A stretch of 11,510 nucleotides of DNA from Candidatus Moranbacteria bacterium CG23_combo_of_CG06-09_8_20_14_all_35_22 (lineage in GTDB: Bacteria; Patescibacteriota; Minisyncoccia; Moranbacterales; UBA2206). Shown one piece after another: positions 7,112-11,510 of the stretch. The translations under genes and the position numbers were made by a program. Below the pieces are notes generated by a model. That model had not been told where the DNA came from. It saw only the letters and a program-made list of their open reading frames with translations, and ran no database searches. Positions within the stretch are counted from its first letter, which is position 1. Every line of letters starts with the position of its first letter. The stretch is from contig PCRW01000067.1 of the NCBI GenBank assembly GCA_002772115.1, positions 1 through 11,510 on the forward strand, in the 5' to 3' direction.

Positions 7112-7143
7112 TTTACGAACTACGAAATTATCGAAATACGAAA
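7112..7143 (-). repeat. Right member of 32-nt inverted repeat pair flanking nrdD
   Basis: It matches the reverse complement of 4865-4896 with one mismatch, begins 5 nt after the nrdD stop codon, and carries CGA triplets spaced 7, 9 and 7 nt apart. No T-run follows, so it is not an obvious terminator for nrdD. Confidence 0.85.
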
Positions 7144-7165
7144 CATTCAGGCTCTCTAATATTTA

Positions 7166-7171
7166 TATAAT
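7166..7171 (+). promoter_or_regulatory. Possible -10 box upstream of nrdG
   Basis: A perfect TATAAT lies 49 nt before the chosen nrdG start, but no good -35 hexamer lies 16-18 nt upstream (only CATTCA/TTCAGG-like sequence). The predicted start would be near 7178, just before the heptanucleotide repeat. It is weakly supported because the spacer is AT-rich. Confidence 0.3.
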
Positions 7172-7184
7172 GTACAGCGTGAAA

Positions 7185-7219
7185 ATGTTCTATGTTTCAT
7201 GTTTTATGTTTCATGCTTC
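7185..7219 (+). repeat. Heptanucleotide tandem repeat (ATGTTYN), five units
   Basis: Five 7-nt units, ATGTTCT ATGTTTC, then ATGTTTT ATGTTTC, then ATGCTTC, run directly into the nrdG start ATG at 7220. ATG therefore occurs at 7185, 7192, 7199, 7206, 7213 and 7220, rotating through all three frames. Only 7199 and 7220 are in the nrdG frame. Confidence 0.85.
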
Positions 7220-7939
7220 ATGGTTATAGGTGGTTTTCAAAAATTGACGCTGATTGATTATCCCAGTAAATTAGCTACCACTGTTTTTACAGTCGGTTGT
7301 TCTTTTCGTTGTCCCTTTTGTCATAATCCAGAATTAGTAGAGACGCAAAATTTTGCGTCTTTACACAAAGGAAAAATGGAGAAAGAGTTTTTTGAATTTT
7401 TGAAAAAACGGAAAGGGAAACTTCAAGGAGTTTGTATCACAGGAGGCGAACCAACTATTCAGCCGGATATTATTGAATTTATAAAAAAAATAAAAAAGCT
7501 GGGCTTTTTGGTAAAGCTTGACACTAACGGCAGTCGACCGGATGTACTCAAAAAAATTATCGATCTAAAATTAGTGGATTATATCGCAATGGATATCAAA
7601 AATCAGCCGAAAAAATATCTGAAAACTGCCGGAATTGCCGTAGGGAACGCGAATTCGCGTTCCATATTAGATAGAATAAAATTATCCGTTGATTTAATTA
7701 TGCATAGCCAGATTCCTTATGAATTTCGTACCACAGTTGTTCCGGGGATTCACATCCCGAAAGATTTTTTGGAAATTGCTAAATGGATTTCGGGTGTGCC
7801 AAAATATTGGCTCCAAAAATACGAGGAAACAAAAATACTGGATCCTAAATTAAAAAACAAAACCAAAAATAAAAAATTAGATTTGGAAAAAATAAAAAAA
7901 TCAATCGAAAAACATTTTGGAAAAGTTGAGATAAGATGA
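7220..7939 (+). CDS. nrdG: Anaerobic ribonucleoside-triphosphate reductase activating protein (radical SAM)
   Basis: The activase uses a [4Fe-4S] cluster and S-adenosylmethionine to create the glycyl radical on NrdD (Gly696). From the 7220 ATG the product has 239 residues and starts MVIGGFQKLTLIDYPSK, the usual beginning of this NrdG-like family (TIGR02495 type). An in-frame ATG at 7199 would add MFYVSCF, encoded by a heptanucleotide repeat, so 7220 is preferred. The cluster motif CxxxCxxC is Cys27-Cys31-Cys34 (GCSFRCPFC), followed by HNPEL. GGEPT, for SAM binding, follows at about residues 75-79, then KLDTNGS, YIAMDIK and a YEFRTTVVPGIH segment. Two palindromic elements lie in frame and encode V40-H49 (VETQNFASLH) and G142-S148 (GNANSRS), both in regions likely to be surface loops. 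The gene ends in TGA and follows nrdD by 113 nt. Confidence 0.93.
   Translation: MVIGGFQKLTLIDYPSKLATTVFTVGCSFRCPFCHNPELVETQNFASLHKGKMEKEFFEFLKKRKGKLQGVCITGGEPTIQPDIIEFIKKIKKLGFLVKLDTNGSRPDVLKKIIDLKLVDYIAMDIKNQPKKYLKTAGIAVGNANSRSILDRIKLSVDLIMHSQIPYEFRTTVVPGIHIPKDFLEIAKWISGVPKYWLQKYEETKILDPKLKNKTKNKKLDLEKIKKSIEKHFGKVEIR
7337..7364. repeat. In-frame palindromic element inside nrdG (copy A)
   Basis: The core AGACGCAAAATTTTGCGTCT (7341-7360) is a perfect 20-bp palindrome. The arms extend to 28 nt (GTAG...TTAC) with one G-T wobble. It encodes VETQNFASLH without breaking the frame, immediately after the CxxxCxxC loop, where NrdG-like proteins vary. The outer arm GTAGAGA is shared with the element in comEC. 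Confidence 0.85.
7644..7663. repeat. In-frame palindromic element inside nrdG (copy B)
   Basis: GGAACGCGAATTCGCGTTCC is a perfect 20-bp palindrome, GC-rich in an AT-rich gene. It encodes GNANSRS between KTAGIAV and ILDRIK and keeps the frame. Its sequence is unrelated to the element at 7337-7364, so a second family is implied. Confidence 0.85.
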
Positions 7940-7944
7940 AGCAC

Positions 7945-7969
7945 TTTCCTAACATTCAATGTTAGGAAA
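7945..7969. repeat. Palindrome 1 in the nrdG-DUF167 spacer
   Basis: TTTCCTAACATT (7945-7956) and AATGTTAGGAAA (7958-7969) form a perfect 12-bp inverted repeat around a single C. It begins 5 nt after the nrdG stop. A-rich rather than T-rich sequence follows, so it would be a poor intrinsic terminator but could protect the transcript 3' end. Confidence 0.8.
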
Positions 7970-7979
7970 AATATAAAGC

Positions 7980-8005
7980 ACTACCGTATTCTAGTATACG
8001 GTAGT
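7980..8005. repeat. Palindrome 2 in the nrdG-DUF167 spacer
   Basis: ACTACCGTAT (7980-7989) and ATACGGTAGT (7996-8005) form a perfect 10-bp inverted repeat around TCTAGT, whose CTAG centre is itself palindromic. It ends 19 nt before the DUF167 start. No T-run follows. Confidence 0.8.
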
Positions 8006-8024
8006 AACATCAAAACTAATTTTT

Positions 8025-8258
8025 ATGAGAATTTATGTCAAAGTCATTCCACGGTCAAGCCAAAATAAAGTCGAGAAAATTTCCGAAGGGGAATACAAAG
8101 TAAAACTCACCGCCCCACCAATTGACGGGCAAGCTAACAAAATGCTAATTGAAATTTTAGCGGAATATTTTAAGATTTCTAAAAGTTTAATTTCAATTAT
8201 TGGTGGCAAATCCGCGCCAAAAAAACTGGTGGAAGTTATGGAAGCTCAACTTCCATAG
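8025..8258 (+). CDS. DUF167 / YggU-family protein
   Basis: The 77-residue product belongs to the small DUF167 (UPF0235, YggU) family: cytosolic, conserved in bacteria, archaea and eukaryotes, without a settled biochemical function. Family features seen are an opening beta strand (MRIYVKVIPRSSQNKV), KVKLTAPPIDGQANK (about residues 25-39, the P..G.AN signature), a helix ILAEYFKI, and ISIIGGKSAPKKLVEV (about 56-71). The last six codons (MEAQLP) and the stop belong to a long palindrome, so the natural C-terminus after LVEV has probably been replaced or extended by a repeat insertion. The start matches the usual family N-terminus; no Shine-Dalgarno sequence precedes it. It is followed 28 nt later by comEC. 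Confidence 0.9.
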   Translation: MRIYVKVIPRSSQNKVEKISEGEYKVKLTAPPIDGQANKMLIEILAEYFKISKSLISIIGGKSAPKKLVEVMEAQLP

Positions 8259-8283
8259 TGGAAGTTGAACTTCCATTTTTTTT
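8239..8283 (+). terminator. Palindrome plus T8 overlapping the DUF167 stop: probable terminator or attenuator
   Basis: TGGAAGCTCAACTTCCA (8239-8255) and TGGAAGTTGAACTTCCA (8259-8275) are inverted repeats matching at 16 of 17 positions, with the TAG stop codon as the 3-nt loop. T8 (8276-8283) follows directly. This has the form of an intrinsic terminator, but it ends 3 nt before the comEC ATG, leaving no room for another promoter. It may therefore act as an attenuator that depends on translation of the DUF167 gene, or it may simply be an inserted repeat. Confidence 0.6.
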
Positions 8284-8286
8284 GAA

Positions 8287-9753
8287 ATGGAAAAATCAAA
8301 AATCTTTTTCATTCTCTCTTTGTCTTTTATCGGAGGTATAATGACGGCTTCTTTTTATTATCCAAAAATAATTGATATCTCTGTAATATTGCTTTTTCTT
8401 ATACTAGCACTAATAATAATTTTTATTTTCTATAAAAATAAATTTTCTGTTATTAGATTCGCTCTAACTTTTTTTATTTTGGGAATTTTTTTAGTTTCGG
8501 GAAAGCTCGAAAAAATTAAAAATTTAGACCAAGATGGAAACAATTTCTTGGGAGTTGTGATGATTGCCAAAGAACCAGAAATTAAGGAAAAAATGCAAAA
8601 AATAATTCTTGCACCTCTTGAAAATAGAAAAGAAAAATTTTTATTAAACACAAATATTTATGAAAAATATGAATACGGAGAAAATTTAAAAGTTAATTGC
8701 CAGTTAGAAATTCCAAAAAACTTTGATGAAAAGTTTGACTATCGAATGTATTTGGCAAAAGACGGAATTTTTTATGAATGTAAAAGTCCAAAAATAGAAA
8801 AATTGAATAAAAATAGTGGGAATGAAATTTATGCTATATTACTTAAGATAAAAAATAAATTTAACGAAAATATAAATCAATTGATTCCCGCACCAGAGTC
8901 GGGGCTTCTCTCGGGTCTGTTTTTGGGTGGAAGTGATCAATTGTCAAAAAGTGTCAAGGATAATTTTTCCCGTACGGGGATGACACATATCGTGGCAGTA
9001 TCAGGATACAATGTGACAATCATTGCGGAATATTTGATGCTGGTTGGAATATTTTTGGGATTGTGGCGTCGGCAGGCTTTTTATTTTGCAGTTACGGGCA
9101 TAATTATTTTTGTTATTCTTACGGGGCTAAGTTCTTCGGCTGTGCGCGCTGGGATAATGGGCGTGCTTTTGATTTGGGCGATGAAAAATGGTCGATTAGC
9201 CAATTCCCAAAATGCTATTTTATTTTCTGCCTGCGCGATGCTTTTGATCAATCCTTTGCTTTTTAGATGGGATATTGGTTTTCAACTTTCTTTTTTGGCA
9301 ACCATCGGAATCATATATTTATATCCAATTTTTGAAAATTATTTTTTGCATCTGGTAGAGATGAAGCATTGCCTCGTCTCTACAGTTGCAGAAATTCTTT
9401 TTCTTTCACTTTCGGCCCAGATTTTTGTTTTGCCGATTATTATGTTCAATTTTGAAACACTTTCCCTAATCTCGCTCTTAGCCAATGTTTTAATTTTGCC
9501 AATTATTCCATTCACAATGCTGTTTGGTTTTATAGCTGGTGCTTTCGGTTTTATATTTCAGCCGATTGCGCTTATTTTTTCTTGGCTGGCATTTTTACCG
9601 TTAAAATATGAAACACTAGTGATAAATTATCTAGCTTCTTTGAAATATGCTTCGGTTGAAATGAAAATCGCGTGGTGGGGAATAGTTATTTGGTATATAA
9701 TTTTAGTAGGGATAATTTATTTTATAAAAACCAGAAGAAAAGAAATAGTCTAA
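8287..9753 (+). CDS. comEC: ComEC/Rec2-type DNA-uptake channel, membrane (competence) domain only
   Basis: ComEC carries single-stranded DNA across the cytoplasmic membrane during transformation. The 488-residue product has N-terminal membrane spans (about 5-27, 30-50, 55-73), a soluble segment of about residues 75-190 that matches the DUF4131/OB-like part, then the Competence domain: PESGLLSGLFLGG, the signature GMTHIVAVSGYNVTII (about 232-247), GLSSSAVRAGIMG and FRWDIGFQLSFLATIGI, with several further spans to the C-terminus. The usual C-terminal metallo-beta-lactamase domain is missing and is encoded separately at 9886-10752. An in-frame palindromic element adds V357-T366 (VEMKHCLVST) in a loop after NYFLHL. 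The start at 8287 keeps the first membrane span. Transformation is inferred from the family; pilus and DNA-processing genes are not in the window. Confidence 0.93.
   Translation: MEKSKIFFILSLSFIGGIMTASFYYPKIIDISVILLFLILALIIIFIFYKNKFSVIRFALTFFILGIFLVSGKLEKIKNLDQDGNNFLGVVMIAKEPEIKEKMQKIILAPLENRKEKFLLNTNIYEKYEYGENLKVNCQLEIPKNFDEKFDYRMYLAKDGIFYECKSPKIEKLNKNSGNEIYAILLKIKNKFNENINQLIPAPESGLLSGLFLGGSDQLSKSVKDNFSRTGMTHIVAVSGYNVTIIAEYLMLVGIFLGLWRRQAFYFAVTGIIIFVILTGLSSSAVRAGIMGVLLIWAMKNGRLANSQNAILFSACAMLLINPLLFRWDIGFQLSFLATIGIIYLYPIFENYFLHLVEMKHCLVSTVAEILFLSLSAQIFVLPIIMFNFETLSLISLLANVLILPIIPFTMLFGFIAGAFGFIFQPIALIFSWLAFLPLKYETLVINYLASLKYASVEMKIAWWGIVIWYIILVGIIYFIKTRRKEIV
9355..9383. repeat. In-frame palindromic element inside comEC
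   Basis: The 29-nt near-palindrome has a central T: outer arms GTAGAGA...TCTCTAC, one G-T wobble (9362 with 9376) and one mismatch (9365 with 9373). It encodes VEMKHCLVST without breaking the frame. The outer arm and reading phase (GTA GAG A, giving Val-Glu) match the element at 7337-7364 in nrdG, pointing to a common family with different cores. Confidence 0.8.
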
Positions 9754-9885
9754 GAGTATTATTCTGAAAATTTTTAATTTCCAATTTTTAATTTTTAAAT
9801 AATATCTAATGCTTAAATTTTTAAAAATTTTAAAATTAAGATTTATTTATAAAATTATAAAATTAAAAATTACAAAATTCTAATT
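9754..9885. other. AT-rich spacer between the two comEC parts, with TTTTTAA heptamers
   Basis: The spacer is almost entirely A and T. At 9771-9798 it holds four 7-nt units (TTTTTAA, TTTCCAA, TTTTTAA, TTTTTAA), the same unit as after nusB. The stretch 9812-9840 is an imperfect AT inverted repeat. I see no convincing promoter, terminator or RNA gene. Stop codons occur in all forward frames, so the two ComEC parts are not one frameshifted gene. Confidence 0.6.
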
Positions 9886-10752
9886 ATGTTTTCTAAAAAA
9901 TATTCATATTTTATATTATTATTTCTGTTGGCTATTAGTCTTATTTTAGCTGGTATTATTTACAATTCCCAAAGTCGAAAACTAAAAATAGTTTTTTTTG
10001 ATGTTGGGCAGGGCGATGCGATTATGCTTTCGCAAGGTCAAAACCAAATTTTGATTGACGGTGGGCCAAGCGGAAAAATTGAGCTGGAAAAACTAGGAAG
10101 ACACATTCCTTTTTGGGATAGAAAAATTGAAATTGTGATTGCCACTCATCCGGACCAAGATCATATTGGCGGACTTATTGATGTGATGAAAAATTATGAA
10201 ATTGGAAAAGTGATTGATAATAGCGTCCAGAGTGATTCGCAAGTTTATAAAAATTATTTAGAAATAATTAAAAATAAAAACATCAAAAGATTGAAAGGTA
10301 AGGCGGGAATAAATATTAAAATCAAGGATGCTGATTTAGAAATTTTGTATCCTAATGCTGTTTTAGAGAATCCGCCAGCTGGCGGACCGAAAAATACCAA
10401 TACAGATAGTCTCGTAGCAAAATTAGTTTATAGCGAAAGTTCCTTTCTTTTTATGGGTGATTTGCCAATTGAAAAAGAGAACGATTTCATCAATAAAAAT
10501 CTTGATTTGAAAACGCAAGTGCTGAAGGTTTCTCATCACGGATCAAAAAATGCTACTAGCGAAGAATTTTTGGATAAAATCATTCCAGCTGACGCGATTA
10601 TTTCTGTGGGTAAAAATAATCGTTACGGCCATCCGGCAGGGGAACTTCTAGAACGTCTCAAGGCGAGAAAAATAAATATTTTGCGAACGGATGAAAAAGG
10701 AGATATCGAATATATTTGTGAAAATAAGCTTTCTTGCCAAATGGCTAATTAA
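9886..10752 (+). CDS. ComEC-type metallo-beta-lactamase-fold hydrolase, membrane-anchored
   Basis: This is the stand-alone equivalent of the C-terminal domain of ComEC, thought to degrade the non-transported DNA strand outside the membrane. The 288-residue product starts with a hydrophobic anchor (about residues 7-27), after which the domain begins KLKIVFFDVGQGDA (33-45). Metal-site motifs: THPDQDHIGG (87-96, with His88, Asp90, Asp92, His93), MGD (190-192) and SHHGS (216-220), then RYGHP near the C-terminus. All expected ligands are present. A palindromic element encodes PPAGG (163-167) just before NTNTDSLV, where homologues run straight on. It lies 132 nt after the channel gene on the same strand, and together the two make a split ComEC. 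Stand-alone MBL proteins of this type have been described with other roles, so the DNA-uptake role rests on the neighbour. Confidence 0.9.
   Translation: MFSKKYSYFILLFLLAISLILAGIIYNSQSRKLKIVFFDVGQGDAIMLSQGQNQILIDGGPSGKIELEKLGRHIPFWDRKIEIVIATHPDQDHIGGLIDVMKNYEIGKVIDNSVQSDSQVYKNYLEIIKNKNIKRLKGKAGINIKIKDADLEILYPNAVLENPPAGGPKNTNTDSLVAKLVYSESSFLFMGDLPIEKENDFINKNLDLKTQVLKVSHHGSKNATSEEFLDKIIPADAIISVGKNNRYGHPAGELLERLKARKINILRTDEKGDIEYICENKLSCQMAN
10371..10386. repeat. In-frame palindromic element inside the ComEC-type MBL gene
   Basis: TCCGCCAGCTGGCGGA is a perfect 16-bp palindrome, strongly GC-rich in an AT-rich gene. It encodes the PPAGG insertion between the LEILYPNAVLEN strand and NTNTDS. The frame is preserved and all metal ligands lie outside it. 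Confidence 0.8.
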
Positions 10753-10791
10753 ATGATAAGTTATAAGTAGTAGCGATACGAATAAATTGTG

Positions 10792-10797
10792 TATAAT
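10792..10797 (+). promoter_or_regulatory. Probable -10 box for rpmF-nusB
   Basis: TATAAT preceded by TTGTG lies 23 nt before the rpmF start, with a predicted start near 10804. No clear -35 hexamer lies 16-18 nt upstream, so recognition may rely on the TG-rich extension. It is the only good -10 match in the 68-nt spacer. Confidence 0.5.
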
Positions 10798-10820
10798 AAT
10801 TATTTATTAAATAAAATCAT

Positions 10821-11021
10821 ATGCCAGTAGCAAGACAACGCCACACAAAAGCCCGAAGGGACCGAGCCAGAGTTCAATTTCAACTCAAATCAAAAAATTT
10901 GATTGTTTGCTCCAATTGCAAAGCTAAGATAAAAGCGCATATAGTTTGTCCAAAATGCGGATTTTATAAAGGCAAAGAAGTTGTGGACACAATGAAAAAA
11001 GTTAACAAAAAGAAAAAATAA
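10821..11021 (+). CDS. rpmF: 50S ribosomal protein L32 (bL32)
   Basis: The 66-residue product is a small basic protein of the large ribosomal subunit. The start MPVARQRHTKARRDRAR is the typical bL32 N-terminus (usually MAVPKRK.S..R...RR), followed by a zinc-ribbon core with Cys30, Cys33, Cys43 and Cys46 (CSNC, CPKC), then GFYKGKEVV and a Lys-rich tail. The zinc-binding (C+) form is complete. Length is slightly above the usual 56-62, because of the tail. There is no Shine-Dalgarno sequence; the leader is about 17 nt if the TATAAT at 10792 is used. nusB starts 2 nt after the stop, so the two are almost certainly co-transcribed and perhaps translationally coupled. Confidence 0.95.
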   Translation: MPVARQRHTKARRDRARVQFQLKSKNLIVCSNCKAKIKAHIVCPKCGFYKGKEVVDTMKKVNKKKK

Positions 11022-11023
11022 AC

Positions 11024-11488
11024 ATGGCCAATAGACACTTATCTCGTTCAATCGCAATGCAATGCCTTTATGAATGGGATTTTAATGGGAAAAAAAATTC
11101 TGGCGTAGAGGAAATTATTGAAAAAAACACTAAAGAATTCGGACCAGGAATGGACGATATTGGTTTTGTGCAAGCATTAGTGAAGAATATAATTGAAAAT
11201 GTTGATAAAATTGATCCGCTGATTGAAAAATGCGCTCCAGAATGGCCGTTAGATCAAGTGACTATTGTGGATCGAAATATTTTGCGTCTTGGAATTTACG
11301 AGCTTCTTTTTGGCAATTATGAAGAAGTGCCACCCAAAGTAGCGATTAATGAATCGATTGAACTGGCCAAGTCTTTTGGCGGAGAATCTTCTGGCCGATT
11401 TATCAACGGAGTTTTAGGAACGATTTATCGAGAATTGGGAGAACCACTTAAAAATGATGTGTCGAAAAATAAGAAAGAAGAAAAATAA
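11024..11488 (+). CDS. nusB: Transcription antitermination factor NusB
   Basis: NusB binds NusE (S10) and boxA RNA to form the antitermination complex on rRNA operons. The 154-residue product is all-helical in character and of normal family length. Family landmarks are SRSIAMQCLYEWDF (8-21), an acidic middle, WPLDQVTIVDRNILRLGIYELLF (about 74-96), PPKVAINESIELAKSFGGESSGRFINGVLG (about 103-132) and a charged C-terminal tail. The ATG at 11024 gives MANRHLSRSIAMQ, matching the usual start, and is 2 nt downstream of the rpmF stop. No terminator is visible in the remaining 22 nt, so the operon may continue past the window. Confidence 0.95.
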   Translation: MANRHLSRSIAMQCLYEWDFNGKKNSGVEEIIEKNTKEFGPGMDDIGFVQALVKNIIENVDKIDPLIEKCAPEWPLDQVTIVDRNILRLGIYELLFGNYEEVPPKVAINESIELAKSFGGESSGRFINGVLGTIYRELGEPLKNDVSKNKKEEK

Positions 11489-11509
11489 TTTTTAATTTTT
11501 AATTTTTAA
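11489..11509 (+). repeat. TTTTTAA heptanucleotide repeat, three units
   Basis: Three perfect TTTTTAA units follow the nusB stop directly and run to the window end, so the array may be longer. The same unit occurs at 9771-9798 between the two comEC parts. Confidence 0.8.
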
Positions 11510-11510
11510 T

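Noticed and set aside
4865..7143. A composite transposon carrying nrdD
   Set aside because: No transposase or integrase and no clear target-site duplication is visible; only the inverted repeats support mobility.
7199..7201. Earlier in-frame ATG as the nrdG start
   Set aside because: The seven extra residues come from the heptanucleotide repeat, and the family N-terminus (M-IGG-QK--LIDYP) begins at 7220.
7937..8024. CRISPR array
   Set aside because: The palindromes are of different sequences, with no regularly spaced direct repeats or cas genes.
8332..8343. GGAGGT followed by ATG at 8341 as the real comEC start
   Set aside because: It looks like a Shine-Dalgarno site but spacing is short, it would remove the first membrane span, and no other gene in the window uses such a site.
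9754..9885. comEC as one gene broken by a frameshift or sequencing error
   Set aside because: The spacer is non-coding AT repeat with stops in all forward frames, and the downstream protein starts with its own ATG and membrane anchor.

Overview
The window looks like low-GC chromosomal DNA from an anaerobic, small-genome bacterium, most likely a Candidate Phyla Radiation (Patescibacteria) member of the Parcubacteria type. The signs are very AT-rich spacers, no convincing Shine-Dalgarno sequence in front of any start, a large cysteine-rich modular surface protein, ComEC split into two genes, a class III (oxygen-sensitive) ribonucleotide reductase as the only RNR present, and many short palindromic repeats. 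TGA ends two genes and never interrupts a conserved frame, so the standard bacterial code fits and the UGA=Gly code of some CPR lineages does not. The lineage is inferred; no 16S gene is present.

Region 1 (1-4080): the 3' part of a long secreted or surface protein built from Ig-like, fibronectin-III-like and Cys-rich modules, followed by two tandem paralogous single-span membrane proteins of 139 aa each. A strong intrinsic terminator closes the unit.

Region 2 (4081-7939): a deoxyribonucleotide-synthesis block, nrdR - nrdD - nrdG. A near-consensus extended -10 promoter lies upstream, with a candidate NrdR box just downstream of its predicted start point and an exact DnaA-box match further up. 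NrdD makes dNTPs anaerobically, NrdG installs its glycyl radical, and NrdR represses when dATP is high. nrdD is bracketed by 32-nt inverted copies of one repeat (31/32 identical). nrdG is preceded by a heptanucleotide repeat that places six ATGs 7 nt apart.

Region 3 (7940-10752): a DUF167/YggU protein, the membrane-channel half of ComEC, and a separate ComEC-type metallo-beta-lactamase-fold protein. The ComEC pair suggests DNA uptake.

Region 4 (10753-11510): rpmF (L32) and nusB, 2 nt apart, behind a TATAAT box.

The most unusual feature is a set of near-perfect palindromes between 7337 and 10386. Four lie inside reading frames (two in nrdG, one in comEC, one in the MBL gene), each encoding a short peptide at a position where homologues appear to have a loop or nothing. 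A fifth supplies the last six codons and the stop of the DUF167 gene, and two more fill the nrdG-DUF167 spacer. They resemble in principle the Rickettsia palindromic elements that insert in frame into proteins, but the sequences are different. Two of them, in nrdG and comEC, share outer arms and are read in the same frame.
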